From: Phascolarctobacterium_A sp034086985
GTDB lineage: Bacteria; Bacillota; Negativicutes; Acidaminococcales; Acidaminococcaceae
Length of the DNA stretch: 64,000 nt
NCBI GenBank assembly: GCA_034086985.1
Contig: JAXDZG010000011.1
Location: 1 to 64,000 of the forward strand
Direction of reading: 5' to 3'
Shown here: piece by piece, positions 48,508-58,657 of the stretch
Layout: the number at the start of each line of letters is the position of its first letter
Position numbering within the stretch: the first letter of the stretch is position 1
Made by a program: the position numbers and the translations under genes
Notes under the pieces: generated by a model
The model's database searches: none
What the model was told of the DNA's origin: nothing
Seen by the model: the letters and a program-made list of their open reading frames with translations, nothing else

Positions 48508-50577
48508 ATGTGGTGGCAGGAACCAGTGACATTTTTAAAGGGAATAGGCCCTAAAAAGGCGGCAGAGCTAGCTAATGCCGGCATTTTCACCGTGGGTGAC
48601 CTGCTGGAGTACTATCCGCGGCAGGAGGCCTATCTGGATTACGGCAACTTAAAAAAGATTAAAGAGCTGAAAATGGACGGCTCCCGCCAGATTTTCAAGG
48701 CCAGCGTTTACAATATACGCAACGGTATGGGGGCCCATGGCAAGCGCTATACGGTGGTTACGGTGCGGGATGAGACCGCCTATGCCTCTCTATATTTTTT
48801 TATGAACCAGCGCTACAGCGCCCAAAAGCTGCGCCCCGGCATGGAGCTTTTGATTATGGGCAAGGTGCGCCCTGGCAAAGCCACTCGCACGGTGTCCGAG
48901 CTCACCATACAGGTGCTAGAGGAGGGCGAGGAGCTGCAGCCGGAGATACTGCCGGTATACGCCCTAAGCGGTGGCTTAACCCAGCTCAATTTGCGCAAAT
49001 GGATGCGCCAAGCCTTGGCTCTGGCCGAAGAGGAGCTGCCCGAAAGCTTGCCCCGGTCCATTGTGGAAAAATGCCATTTGCCGGATCGTTTGACGGCATT
49101 AAAAAATATTCATTTTCCCACCAGCTGGCAGGCCCTTGGCGAGGCCAAAAGACGCTTTATTTTTGAGGAGCTTTTCCTCCTGCAGTGCGGCCTTTTATCC
49201 TACCGTCAGCAAAACCACGACCAGCGCCAGGGCATTCAGCACGGCCCCAATGGGGAAAAAATTAAGGAAATTCTAGCTCATTTACCCTTTACTCTTACAG
49301 AGCAGCAGGAAAAAGCGTGGCAGGAAATCAGTGCCGACATGGAAAAAGCCCAGCCCATGCACCGCATTCTGCAGGGCGACGTGGGCAGCGGCAAGACCGT
49401 GCTCAGTGCCTTGGCCTTAGCCAAGGCTGTTGAGCACGGCTATCAGGGCTGCATCATGGCGCCCACCGAAATATTGGCGCGCCAGCATTACGACACGCTG
49501 CAAGAGTTCTTGCAGCCGGCCGGAATGCGTGTGGCGCTCCTGGTGGGCGGTATGCGGGCCAAGGCCCGCAGGGAGCTGCTCCTCAATCTAGAGCTGGGTC
49601 TCATCGACGTGCTCGTAGGTACTCATGCCTTACTAGAAGAGGACGTGCGCTTCGCACGCCTATCAATAGCTGTCACCGACGAGCAGCATCGCTTCGGGGT
49701 GGAGCAGCGGGCGCGCTTAGCCAATAAGTCCGCTCTGGCTCCCGACGTATTGGTCATGACGGCAACGCCCATACCACGTACCCTAGCCTTAACAGTCTAC
49801 GGCGATTTGGATATTTCCCTCATGAAGGGCCGGCCGCCGGGACGCAAGCCGGTGCAAACCCTCTGCTACAATGAGGCCAAACGGCCTCAGGTGTACGAGG
49901 GCTTGCTCCGGCAGGTCCAGTCGGGGAGGCAGGCCTATATCGTCTGTCCTTTGATCGAGGAGTCGGAGGCGCTGGAGGCACGCAGCGCGGAAAGCGTCTA
50001 TGAGGAGCTTACTCAGAAAAGCAAGGGCGTGCTGCGTAGCGTGCCCTGCGCCCTGCTCCACGGTCGGCTCAAGGCCGCAGAAAAGGAGGCCATTATGGCC
50101 GCTTTTGCTGCGGGCGATACGAAGGTTTTAGTGAGCACCACGGTCATCGAGGTAGGCGTGAACGTTCCTAACGCTACCTTGATGGTCATCGAGAACGCCG
50201 AACGCTTCGGCCTAGCGCAGCTGCATCAGCTGCGGGGCCGGGTAGGCCGTGGCAGCCAGCAGTCCTACTGCGTGCTGCTCACGGGTGTGGACAGCCCCGA
50301 AGCGCTGTCCCGCCTGCAAGTTGTGCGGGACAGCGAGGACGGCTTCTACCTAGCGGAGGAAGACTTGAAGCAGCGTGGGGTGGGCCAGCTCTTTGGCCTG
50401 CGCCAGCACGGCTTGCCAGATTTGCGCATTGCTGATATAATTCGAGATACGGAGACCATTGCCCAGGTGCGCCAGCTGGCGCAGGAGGAGCTGGCTAGGC
50501 CCCAGGCGCTGGAGGAAATCAAGCGCTTAGTGGAGCTGCAGTTCGGCCAGCGCTTCGCTATGATCTTTAACACTTAA
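48508..50577 (+). CDS. recG: ATP-dependent DNA helicase RecG
   Basis: A 689-residue branch-migration helicase that remodels stalled forks and Holliday junctions. The N-terminal wedge domain starts PVTFLKGIGPKKAAEL and has an OB fold. Helicase motifs are Walker A QGDVGSGKTV (about 289-298), APTEILARQH, DEQHRFGVEQR (about 391-401), MTATPIPRTLALT and, in the second half, STTVIEVGVNVPNATLMVIE and GRVGRG. Full length. The ATG at 48508 has a weak upstream site (GCAGGTTTTTGAG). No partner gene is implied. Confidence 0.96.
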   Translation: MWWQEPVTFLKGIGPKKAAELANAGIFTVGDLLEYYPRQEAYLDYGNLKKIKELKMDGSRQIFKASVYNIRNGMGAHGKRYTVVTVRDETAYASLYFFMNQRYSAQKLRPGMELLIMGKVRPGKATRTVSELTIQVLEEGEELQPEILPVYALSGGLTQLNLRKWMRQALALAEEELPESLPRSIVEKCHLPDRLTALKNIHFPTSWQALGEAKRRFIFEELFLLQCGLLSYRQQNHDQRQGIQHGPNGEKIKEILAHLPFTLTEQQEKAWQEISADMEKAQPMHRILQGDVGSGKTVLSALALAKAVEHGYQGCIMAPTEILARQHYDTLQEFLQPAGMRVALLVGGMRAKARRELLLNLELGLIDVLVGTHALLEEDVRFARLSIAVTDEQHRFGVEQRARLANKSALAPDVLVMTATPIPRTLALTVYGDLDISLMKGRPPGRKPVQTLCYNEAKRPQVYEGLLRQVQSGRQAYIVCPLIEESEALEARSAESVYEELTQKSKGVLRSVPCALLHGRLKAAEKEAIMAAFAAGDTKVLVSTTVIEVGVNVPNATLMVIENAERFGLAQLHQLRGRVGRGSQQSYCVLLTGVDSPEALSRLQVVRDSEDGFYLAEEDLKQRGVGQLFGLRQHGLPDLRIADIIRDTETIAQVRQLAQEELARPQALEEIKRLVELQFGQRFAMIFNT

Positions 50578-50584
50578 AGCTGTG

Positions 50585-50619
50585 CTTCCTTAGTAAAGCT
50601 TTTCGCTAAACTAAGGCAT
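50585..50619 (+). terminator. Possible weak terminator after recG
   Basis: CCTTAGT (50588-50594) and ACTAAGG (50610-50616) form a stem, but no T run follows, so its role as a terminator is doubtful. Confidence 0.35.
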
Positions 50620-50666
50620 AGTATTTTCAAGTATACTCCTAATACTTATATAAAGAGGTTTTTACT

Positions 50667-51371
50667 TTGCAAGATAAATATAAGTGGCTCCAAAATCCCG
50701 ATACTGTGACGAAGATAGCCGCTGCCGTGCTTTTGGTAGCGCTCTTCTGCGGCATTCAATGTTTTGCAGAGGATTTTTTCAGCACCACCTTTAAGCTGGC
50801 CATCAGCGGCAATGTGGATGGTCTTGTGGAATATCTGCGCTCCTTCGGCCCCTGGGCCATGGTGATTAGCTTCATCCTAGATGTGCTTATCAACGCAGGC
50901 AGCATTTTTCCCTCCATCTTCCTTTCCACCGCCAACGGCCTCATCTTCGGTCTGCCCTTGGGCATTCTTATTTCCTGGCTGGCGGAGACGGTGGGCGTGG
51001 TCATCAGTTTCTTTCTGATGCGCTTCTTCTTCCGCAGTACGGCGGAGGCCATTATTGCCAATAGCAATTCCCTGCAGCACATCGATGAAGCTAGCGGCAA
51101 GCATGGTCTGGAGTGGATGGCCTTTGCCAGAGCCCTGCCCTATTTCCCCTCCGGTATTTTAACCGCCGTGGGCGCCGTGAGCCGTATCAGCGCCAGGGAT
51201 TACATCATCGCCAACTTAATCGGCAAATTTCCCTCCACTGCGCTTGAGGTAGTCATCGGCCACGATATCGTAAACTTCCAGCAAAACAGCCAGCGCTTGG
51301 CAGTGCTAGTTGTTGTAGTAGGCCTCATCTTTTGGGGTTATAAAAAGCATCGCGATAAAAAGAAAGCCTGA
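50667..51371 (+). CDS. TVP38/TMEM64 (VTT/DedA-type) membrane protein
   Basis: A 234-residue inner-membrane protein of the VTT superfamily, whose DedA members are lipid scramblases. After a first hydrophobic helix (about 15-33), the core has FILDVLINAGSIFPSIFLSTANGLIFG and FARALPYFPSGILTAVGAVSRIS, with the conserved Arg-Pro-Phe-Pro-Gly type motif reading RALPYFPSG. The end is a helix plus a Lys/Arg-rich tail. It starts with TTG at 50667 behind AAAGAGG. The terminator stem begins in its last codons. Confidence 0.85.
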   Translation: MQDKYKWLQNPDTVTKIAAAVLLVALFCGIQCFAEDFFSTTFKLAISGNVDGLVEYLRSFGPWAMVISFILDVLINAGSIFPSIFLSTANGLIFGLPLGILISWLAETVGVVISFFLMRFFFRSTAEAIIANSNSLQHIDEASGKHGLEWMAFARALPYFPSGILTAVGAVSRISARDYIIANLIGKFPSTALEVVIGHDIVNFQQNSQRLAVLVVVVGLIFWGYKKHRDKKKA

Positions 51372-51396
51372 GCAACGCGCTCAGGCTTAATTTTTA
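51364..51396. terminator. Bidirectional terminator after the VTT protein gene
   Basis: Perfect 10-bp stem AAGCCTGAGC (51364-51373) / GCTCAGGCTT (51379-51388), then AATTTTTA; it includes the stop codon of the plus-strand gene and also follows the convergent minus-strand gene. Confidence 0.87.
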
Positions 51397-52425
51397 CTCC
51401 ATAAAGGTATTGGGACTCAGCACGTTGCCATCGTCGAAGGCGATGTAGGTAATCTGAATGCGTCCATTGAGCTTGCTCATATCCAAGCCCAAAAGCCGTT
51501 TATCGTCGGGCAATAAGGGATTCAGATTTTTGCTGGTCTCCAATTTTACAGTGGCACTGGGAGCAATGGAGCCGCGGAAATGCTCCGGATAGGAATAGAG
51601 CTCCTTGCCCTTGTCATCGGCAATGGTCACATCGTAATACATGCGATTGATGGTCACGCCCGTCCTATTAGTAGCGCTGACACTGGCCAACAGCATTTTT
51701 TGGGGCTCGGCCTCCTTGATATTGGGGTCATCAAACACATGTAGCTCCACCTCAGAGGTGCTCACAGCCTTGTTCAGCCTTTCTATAATGGGCTTATGCT
51801 CCGCCGCCAGCTTAGCCTTTTTGGCCGCGGAGAACTGAATGATGAGCTCCGTCAGATTGCTGATTTTCTTGACCTGCCACTGGCCCTGGTCATTGGTCTG
51901 CATGAAAAGCATGGCGCCAAAATCCTTCCCTAAATGCTCATCATGGAGTACTAGGGTTGCGGTGGCGGTGCCCTTCTCCTGCTTAGAGAGCTTGACATCC
52001 TTTACAGTAAGCTTATCCAGGGGAATATGGCGCTCCATATTGCGGCGCATGGCGTCAGGTACCGGGTCAGCCACCTGCTCCTCCTGGGCAGGCTTGGCAG
52101 CAATTCTATTCCGTGCCTCCTGCTTCATTAAATCAATTACAGGGGGCTTGAGCATATGCAAAATACCCAGAGCGAAGGGATTGGAGAAGATATTATCATT
52201 ATTTATTTTGCTTTCCGCCTTAATAATATCCTCAAAGGCGTTATCTAGCACCGAGTCCAGATCCACATATTGCTCAAATTTAGCAGCATTGTGCTCCTTA
52301 ATAGCCACACGCGCCTGATTTAAGGCATAAGCCGGGGTGCGCACAAAATAGAGGAAATAAAAGGCCGCGCCTGCAAGCACGAGAACCAGCATAAGCAGCA
52401 AGGCCAGTTGTTTTTTACTTTTCAT
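51394..52425 (-). CDS. Membrane-anchored DUF2939-like protein
   Basis: A 343-residue protein with an N-terminal hydrophobic anchor (about 7-29) and a large extracytoplasmic part. TPAYALNQARVAIKEHNAAKFEQYVDL (about 31-57) resembles the opening of DUF2939 proteins. A middle segment is Ala/Lys-rich and likely helical. The last ~130 residues are strand-rich (VELHVFDDPN ... GRIQITYIAFDDGN) and may form a beta-sandwich. No enzymatic motif seen. Convergent with the VTT gene. Function unknown. Confidence 0.75.
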   Translation of the reverse strand: MKSKKQLALLLMLVLVLAGAAFYFLYFVRTPAYALNQARVAIKEHNAAKFEQYVDLDSVLDNAFEDIIKAESKINNDNIFSNPFALGILHMLKPPVIDLMKQEARNRIAAKPAQEEQVADPVPDAMRRNMERHIPLDKLTVKDVKLSKQEKGTATATLVLHDEHLGKDFGAMLFMQTNDQGQWQVKKISNLTELIIQFSAAKKAKLAAEHKPIIERLNKAVSTSEVELHVFDDPNIKEAEPQKMLLASVSATNRTGVTINRMYYDVTIADDKGKELYSYPEHFRGSIAPSATVKLETSKNLNPLLPDDKRLLGLDMSKLNGRIQITYIAFDDGNVLSPNTFME

Positions 52426-52561
52426 TTTCCTTACCTTCTTAGAATTACTAAAGATAAAAAATAATGCTTTTGCATGGTTGTGAATTGAGAAAAATTCACT
52501 CCCTATATTGTAATCATATTGTGGCCAGATTTCAATACCTAGTACTAAAATATTTTTGCAC

Positions 52562-52591
52562 TTGCGGGAAAACAGACAAATTTAGTATAAT
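52562..52591 (+). promoter_or_regulatory. Sigma-A-type promoter of the miaB-mutSL operon
   Basis: TTGCGG (52562-52567), 18-nt spacer, TATAAT (52586-52591). Confidence 0.6.
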
Positions 52592-52647
52592 ATTATGATA
52601 GGTAAAGTGTGTCCAAAACTTTGATATAGATTATGGAGGTTGCTTAG

Positions 52648-53970
52648 ATGCAAGGAAAAACTTATTGCTTAATAAATTATGGTTGTCAAATGAACGAGTC
52701 CGATACGGAGCATTACGCAGGCCAATTGGAGGAGCTGGGCTATAAGCCCGTTAGCGATTACCACGGCGCCGATGTGATTTTAGTGAATACCTGCTGCGTC
52801 CGTGAGAGCGCAGAAAAGAAAATCGCCGGTAAAATCGGTGAGCTAAAGGCCGAGAAAAAGCGCAATCCTGACTGCGTCATCTGCGTAGCCGGCTGCATGG
52901 CCCAAAAGGATGGGGAAAAGCTGCAAAAGAAGCATCCCCAGGTGGATTTGCTCTTAGGCACCGCCTATGTGAACGATTTTAAGCAGCTGCTGTTGGATTA
53001 TCTGGCGGACCGCAAGGGCATTGCTTACACGGATTTAACCATTCACCAAAGTGAGTTCGAAGGCCATAGAGTACGCCAGAGCCCCTTTGCGGCTTGGATT
53101 CCCATTATGTATGGCTGCAATAATTTCTGCACCTACTGCATCGTGCCCTATGTGCGCGGTCGTGAGCGTAGCCGTAGTATGGAAAATATTGTAGAGGAAA
53201 TCGAGGCCGCTGTTAAAGAGGGCTACAAGGAATTCACCCTGCTGGGCCAAAACGTTAACTCCTATGGTAAGGATTTTGGCGAAAAGGAAGCCTTTGCCAA
53301 GCTGTTGCGCCGCGTGAACGAGATTCCCGGTGTGGAGCGTATTCACTACATGACTAGCCATCCCAGGGATATGAGCGAGGAGGTAATCAAGGCCGTGGCC
53401 GAATGCGAGCATATCTGCGAAAACTTCCACGTGCCCTTCCAATCCGGTAGCAGCGAGATTTTGCGCCGCATGAACCGTGGCTATACCAAGGAAAAATATC
53501 TGGAATTAATCAAGCTCATTCGTAAATACGTGCCCGATGCGGCCATTACCACGGATATTATCGTGGGCTTCCCCGGAGAAACCGAGGAGGATTTTGCGGA
53601 GACCATGGATGTGGTGGAGCAGGTGGGCTTTACCAGCGCCTTCACCTTCATTTATTCCAAGCGCAGTGGCACTCCCGCGGCCAAGATGGAGAACCAAGTG
53701 CCCCTGCCGGTGAAGAAGGAGCGCCTCAATCGCCTCATGGCCTTGCAAAACACCAAGAGCGTGGCCTGCCATGAGCAGCTCATCGGCAAAACCGTGGAGG
53801 TTTTGGCAGAGGGACCCAGCAAGCAGGCCGATGTGTGGACCGGACGCAGTCGCACCGGTGTTTTAGTGCTGTGGCCAGTAGAGGGCAAGGAATATGCAGT
53901 GGGCCAGAAGGTCAATGTTTTGATTGACACGGCCCAAACTTGGTTAGTGAAAGGTAAGGCGGTTGATTAA
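52648..53970 (+). CDS. miaB: tRNA-2-methylthio-N6-dimethylallyladenosine synthase
   Basis: A 440-residue radical SAM methylthiotransferase acting on i6A37 of tRNAs, the step after MiaA (also encoded in this run). The N-terminal UPF0004 domain has three cluster cysteines (YGCQMNESD, NTCCVRE, AGCMAQ). The radical SAM motif is YGCNNFCTYCIVPYVRGRERS at about 154-174 (Cys triad CNNFCTYC). A C-terminal TRAM domain follows (about 375-440). The ATG at 52648 follows TGGAGG. Its stop overlaps the mutS start. Confidence 0.96.
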   Translation: MQGKTYCLINYGCQMNESDTEHYAGQLEELGYKPVSDYHGADVILVNTCCVRESAEKKIAGKIGELKAEKKRNPDCVICVAGCMAQKDGEKLQKKHPQVDLLLGTAYVNDFKQLLLDYLADRKGIAYTDLTIHQSEFEGHRVRQSPFAAWIPIMYGCNNFCTYCIVPYVRGRERSRSMENIVEEIEAAVKEGYKEFTLLGQNVNSYGKDFGEKEAFAKLLRRVNEIPGVERIHYMTSHPRDMSEEVIKAVAECEHICENFHVPFQSGSSEILRRMNRGYTKEKYLELIKLIRKYVPDAAITTDIIVGFPGETEEDFAETMDVVEQVGFTSAFTFIYSKRSGTPAAKMENQVPLPVKKERLNRLMALQNTKSVACHEQLIGKTVEVLAEGPSKQADVWTGRSRTGVLVLWPVEGKEYAVGQKVNVLIDTAQTWLVKGKAVD

Positions 53971-56579
53971 TGGCTGCTGAAAAGAATACTACTCCCAATT
54001 ATACCCCTATGGTACAGCAGTACCTGGCTGTGAAGGAGCAGCACCAAAACGAGCTGCTTTTCTTCCGCTTGGGAGATTTTTACGAAATGTTTTTTGAGGA
54101 TGCCCTAACGGCGTCCCGTGAACTGAATATTACCCTGACTAAAAGAGCGGGCAGCGGGGATAATATTCCCATGTGCGGCGTGCCCTACCACAGCGTGGAT
54201 GGGTATATTGCAAAGCTCGTGCAAAAGGGCTATCGCATTGCCATTTGCGAGCAGATGGAGGATCCACGCTTTGCCAAGGGCATTGTGGAGCGCAAGGTGA
54301 TAAAGATTATCACTCCTGGTACGGCCTTAAATGAGCAGCTTTTGGAGGACAAGCATAATCGTTATCTAGTGCTGCTGGCAGAGCAGCAGGAGGCTGTGTG
54401 CATGGCTGTGGTTGACGTGTCCACCGGCGAATGCCGGTGGCTACAGGCCGACGGCGCCGAGAAAATGCTGGAAATCGAAGAGCAGCTCTATCGCTTGCAG
54501 CCAGCGGAGCTGGTTTTGACCGACTCCTTCCAAGAGCAGGAGCAGCTCCTAGAATGGCTTCGCTCCAAGCTGCCGGACTGCACTCTTACGCGCTACAAGG
54601 AGGAAAACCCTGAGGCGGATTACTTCGCTCAGCACTTTTCTGCTGCTCCCACTGCCCCTGCTGCCCAAATAAATTCCTTGGTGCAGCACACAGTGGAGCT
54701 GCTGCTGCGCTATCTGCACAGCACCGTTATGGCCGATTTGAGCCATATTAATCAGCTCAGTGAAATCGTGCGGGACAGCTTCATGCAGCTGGATGCAACG
54801 GCCATTCGCAATCTGGAGCTGGTCCGCTCCATGGCCGATGGCAGCAAGCGGGGCACGCTGCTGGGGGTTTTGGATTTCACCAAAACCAGCATGGGTGCCC
54901 GCCGCTTGCGCAGCTGGATCGAGACGCCGCTACTGGACATCGCTCGCATTCACGAGCGACAAGAGGCCATCGCCGAGCTCACAGCAGGCGCTGCCCTGCG
55001 GGACGCAGTGGCAGAGCAGCTGAAGGCGGTGGCGGACTTGGAGCGTATCGTGAGCCGGGTAGAGGTGGGCAGCGCCAACGCTCGCGATTTAGTGGCGCTG
55101 CGCAGTTCCCTTAGCGTGCTGCCGGCCCTGAAGGACGTGCTAGCGAATTGTCAAAGCAAGGCTTTGCAGCGCTTGCAGGGCGAGATTGGCACGCACAGCG
55201 AGCTCGCTGTGCGGCTGCAGCAGGCCATCGTGGACGAGCCGCCCTTCTCGATTCGAGAAGGCGGCATGATTAGACAGGGCTACAACGCAGAGCTGGATGA
55301 GCTGCAGCTCATCGCAGCGGATAACAAGACCTGGATGCAAAATTTCGAGCTGAAGATTAAGGAAGAGACCGGCATCAAGACCATGAAGGTGGGCTTTAAC
55401 AAGGTCTTTGGCTATTATATCGAAGTTTCTAAGGGTCAGACCAGCAGCGTGCCCGATTACTTCGTGCGCAAGCAGACCCTGGTCAACGCGGAGCGCTATA
55501 TTGTGCCCGAATTAAAGGAATACGAGAATAAAATTCTCGGTGCTAAGGAAAAAATCCAGAGCTTAGAATTTTATCTCTTCGACGAGCTGCGCGCACTTAT
55601 CCGCAGCCAGATTACAGAAATTCAAGCCACGGCCCGCGCCATTGGCACCTTGGACGTGCTCAACGGCCTGGCCATTGCGGCTTATAAATATAATTATGTG
55701 CGCCCTGAATTAAATAATCAGGGGGAAATCAGGATTACCGATGGACGCCATCCCGTGGTGGAACGTCTCCTAGAAAAGGAAATCTTCGTTCCTAACAACG
55801 TTAATCTTAATAATAATGACGAGCGCATGATCATCATCACCGGACCCAATATGGCCGGTAAATCCACCTATATGCGTCAGGTAGCTTTATTAGTCCTCCT
55901 GACTCAAATGGGCAGCTTTATCCCAGCTCGTCAGGCCAATATTTGCCCCGTGGATAAAATTTTTACCCGCGTGGGCGCCAGCGACGATCTAGCCACGGGC
56001 CAGAGCACCTTTATGGTGGAGATGAACGAGGTTGCCCAGATTTTACGCTACGCGACGAAAAACAGCCTCATTATTTTAGACGAGGTGGGACGTGGTACCT
56101 CCACCTTCGACGGTATGAGTATTGCCCGGGCTGTCATGGAATATATTCACGATAAAATTAAGGCCAAGACGCTCTTTGCGACCCACTATCACCAGCTCAT
56201 TGCCATGGAGCAGGAGCTGAGCGGTGTGAAAAATTATAGCGTGGCCGTAAAGGAGCGGGGCAAGGATATCGTTTTCCTGCGGCGCATTGTGCCCGGTGGC
56301 ACGGATAGAAGCTACGGCGTGCACGTGGCGCGGCTGGCAGGATTGCCCAAGAAGGTGCTGGACCGCGCTGAGGAATTCCTTGAGGAGTACGATAGCGAGA
56401 AGGCTCAGAGCGCTCCTGTGGCAGCTGCAGAGCCTGATATGTTGGGCATGGGTTCCCTCTTTACCAGCGCCATCACGGAGCAGCTCTTAAGCATCGATGT
56501 GATGAGCATGACCCCCATCGAGGCCATGAATATGCTCTATAAATTACAGGACGAAGCACGAAAGGAGAGCGGTCGCTAA
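53970..56579 (+). CDS. mutS: DNA mismatch repair protein MutS
   Basis: An 869-residue mismatch-recognition ATPase. The mismatch-binding motif RLGDFYEMF (about 33-41) contains the Phe-x-Glu wedge. The ATPase part has Walker A GPNMAGKST (about 627-635), DDLATGQSTFMVEM and DEVGRGTSTFDG. A C-terminal helical tail ends the protein. The ATG at 53970 overlaps the miaB stop by one base, and mutL overlaps the mutS stop the same way, so the three are coupled. Confidence 0.98.
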   Translation: MAAEKNTTPNYTPMVQQYLAVKEQHQNELLFFRLGDFYEMFFEDALTASRELNITLTKRAGSGDNIPMCGVPYHSVDGYIAKLVQKGYRIAICEQMEDPRFAKGIVERKVIKIITPGTALNEQLLEDKHNRYLVLLAEQQEAVCMAVVDVSTGECRWLQADGAEKMLEIEEQLYRLQPAELVLTDSFQEQEQLLEWLRSKLPDCTLTRYKEENPEADYFAQHFSAAPTAPAAQINSLVQHTVELLLRYLHSTVMADLSHINQLSEIVRDSFMQLDATAIRNLELVRSMADGSKRGTLLGVLDFTKTSMGARRLRSWIETPLLDIARIHERQEAIAELTAGAALRDAVAEQLKAVADLERIVSRVEVGSANARDLVALRSSLSVLPALKDVLANCQSKALQRLQGEIGTHSELAVRLQQAIVDEPPFSIREGGMIRQGYNAELDELQLIAADNKTWMQNFELKIKEETGIKTMKVGFNKVFGYYIEVSKGQTSSVPDYFVRKQTLVNAERYIVPELKEYENKILGAKEKIQSLEFYLFDELRALIRSQITEIQATARAIGTLDVLNGLAIAAYKYNYVRPELNNQGEIRITDGRHPVVERLLEKEIFVPNNVNLNNNDERMIIITGPNMAGKSTYMRQVALLVLLTQMGSFIPARQANICPVDKIFTRVGASDDLATGQSTFMVEMNEVAQILRYATKNSLIILDEVGRGTSTFDGMSIARAVMEYIHDKIKAKTLFATHYHQLIAMEQELSGVKNYSVAVKERGKDIVFLRRIVPGGTDRSYGVHVARLAGLPKKVLDRAEEFLEEYDSEKAQSAPVAAAEPDMLGMGSLFTSAITEQLLSIDVMSMTPIEAMNMLYKLQDEARKESGR

Positions 56580-58657
56580 TGGCAGATACACATGTAGTAC
56601 AGCTTTTAGATACGAATACAGCCAACCAGATTGCGGCAGGCGAGGTAGTAGAAAAGCCAGCCTCCGTGGTGAAGGAATTAGTGGAAAACGCTCTGGACGC
56701 CGGTGCTAGTCAAATTGATGTTACCACCTTCGGCGGTGGCACGGAATACATTCGCGTGGTGGATAATGGCTGCGGCATGAGCGAGGCCAATGCTCGCTTA
56801 GCGGTGCTGCGCCATGCTACTAGCAAGATTGTGAAGGCCGAGGATTTAATGAGCCTGAAAACTCTAGGCTTTCGCGGTGAGGCTCTGCCCAGCATTGCCT
56901 CTGTTTCGAATTTTACTTTGCTGACCCGCCCTGCGGATGAGGATTTAGCAACCTCCGTCCATATTGACGGTGGCGAAAATACGGAGGTCACCAGCACGGG
57001 CGCTAGTGCCGGTACCACGGTGATTGTGGAAAATCTTTTCTTCAATGTGCCTGCACGGCGCAAATTCTTGAAGACCGTGGTGACAGAGGGTCGCTATATT
57101 AGTGAGCTTTTGACGAAATTAGCCTTGTCCCGTCCGGACGTGCGCTTCCGCTTAGTGAATAACGATAAAGAAGTGCTGCACACCCCTGGCGATGGCGATT
57201 TGCAGGGAGCTATTAGAGCTCTCTACGGTCGCAGCGTGGCCCAAGATTTGCTCAAGGTGGACTTCGCGGACCCCAAGATTAAAATCAGTGGCTACATTGG
57301 TAAGCCTACCCTATTAAAGGGCACCCGCCAATGGCAAACCCTCTTCGTCAATGGACGCAGCATCGGCAATAAGATGCTGGCCAAGGCCATTGACCATGCC
57401 TACCAATCCCAAATTCCTAAGAGCGGATTTCCCTTTGCCGTTTTAAATATTACTATTGATACAGCGGCAGTGGATGTGAATGTGCATCCCCAAAAGAGCG
57501 AGATTAAATTCAGCGATGAGAGCCTAGTCTATAAGGCTATGTTTAAGGCATTAACGGACGCCTTGACTCGTCCCATGAGCGCCCAAAAAATGGAGATTAC
57601 GCTCTTGCCTGACTCGGAGCTCAACGCTTATGTGAAGCCGAAGCAGACTCAACTTAATGTACAGCCTAGCTCTGTAAAGCCAGCAGCGCAAAATTTACCG
57701 CCCTTGCATGGCAGCGTAAGCAATAAAAATACGCGTCCTGTAGTCAATAATCCCATCTTCAAGGCTCCCTCCGAGCCTATTTTTAAGGAGCCAGAAGCAG
57801 AAATTAAGCCTATCAGCGTGGTCAAGGAACGTGAGCAGGCCCAGCCCGTGCAGCAGGCCATTTGGCAGCCCTTTGAGGACTTTGCCAAGGCTGAAGAAGC
57901 GAAGCCTGAGGCCGTGTATGACAAGGGCCATCAGGAGACAGTGCTTCCTGTCCACGAGGCCAGAGCAGAGTTCGGCGCTAAGCCTACTCAGGCCGAGTCT
58001 GTTGAGACAGCTGCACCAGCTCCTGTAGCAGAGTCCGTTGTCAAGCGCGAGACCATCAAATTTACCAACACGGATAGTGGCATCGCCACCATTTGGCCCA
58101 TTGGTCAGGTGGATAAAACCTTTATTATTGCCCAATCCGAGGATACACTTTATTTAATCGACCAACACGCAGCCCACGAACGCATTTTATACGATAAGCT
58201 GGTGGCTGCCCATGAGCAGGTACCGTCCCAGCAGCTCTTAATCCCGCTCTATATCGACCTGGCGGCCGACGAAATCGAGCGCATTACTGCCTATCGCGAG
58301 GAATTCCTCAAGCTGGGCGTGGATGTGGAGGCTGGCGGCGAGACCATGCTGCGCATTTCCAGCCTGCCCACGGATATCAAGGCCGAGGACGCCGAGGACT
58401 TTATCCAAGAAATCTGTAAAATGCTGGGCGAGCTCCGCGACGTGAAGGCCAGCGATCTGCGCCAAGAGGTGCTGCATATGACGGCTTGCAAGGCGGCCAT
58501 TAAGGCAGGTCAGCTGCTGACTATGCAGCAAATGCGCCAGCTGATTATCGATTTATGTAATACGGAGCATCCCTTTACCTGTCCCCATGGCCGCCCCTGT
58601 ATGATCGCCATTGACAGCGACCAGCTCTACAAAATGTTCAAAAGGACGGGCTTTTAA
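56579..58657 (+). CDS. mutL: DNA mismatch repair protein MutL
   Basis: A 692-residue GHKL ATPase coordinating mismatch repair. N-terminal motifs: NQIAAGEVVEKPASVVKELVENALDAGA (Bergerat fold), DNGCGM and GFRGEAL. A long, Pro/Glu-rich linker (about 355-490) precedes the C-terminal dimerisation/endonuclease domain, which has DQHAAHERILYD (about 527), ACKAAIK and CPHGRP. These are the metal-site motifs of nicking MutL proteins, but the last acidic position of DQHA(x)2E(x)4E is Asp here. Overlaps mutS by one base. Confidence 0.97.
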   Translation: MADTHVVQLLDTNTANQIAAGEVVEKPASVVKELVENALDAGASQIDVTTFGGGTEYIRVVDNGCGMSEANARLAVLRHATSKIVKAEDLMSLKTLGFRGEALPSIASVSNFTLLTRPADEDLATSVHIDGGENTEVTSTGASAGTTVIVENLFFNVPARRKFLKTVVTEGRYISELLTKLALSRPDVRFRLVNNDKEVLHTPGDGDLQGAIRALYGRSVAQDLLKVDFADPKIKISGYIGKPTLLKGTRQWQTLFVNGRSIGNKMLAKAIDHAYQSQIPKSGFPFAVLNITIDTAAVDVNVHPQKSEIKFSDESLVYKAMFKALTDALTRPMSAQKMEITLLPDSELNAYVKPKQTQLNVQPSSVKPAAQNLPPLHGSVSNKNTRPVVNNPIFKAPSEPIFKEPEAEIKPISVVKEREQAQPVQQAIWQPFEDFAKAEEAKPEAVYDKGHQETVLPVHEARAEFGAKPTQAESVETAAPAPVAESVVKRETIKFTNTDSGIATIWPIGQVDKTFIIAQSEDTLYLIDQHAAHERILYDKLVAAHEQVPSQQLLIPLYIDLAADEIERITAYREEFLKLGVDVEAGGETMLRISSLPTDIKAEDAEDFIQEICKMLGELRDVKASDLRQEVLHMTACKAAIKAGQLLTMQQMRQLIIDLCNTEHPFTCPHGRPCMIAIDSDQLYKMFKRTGF

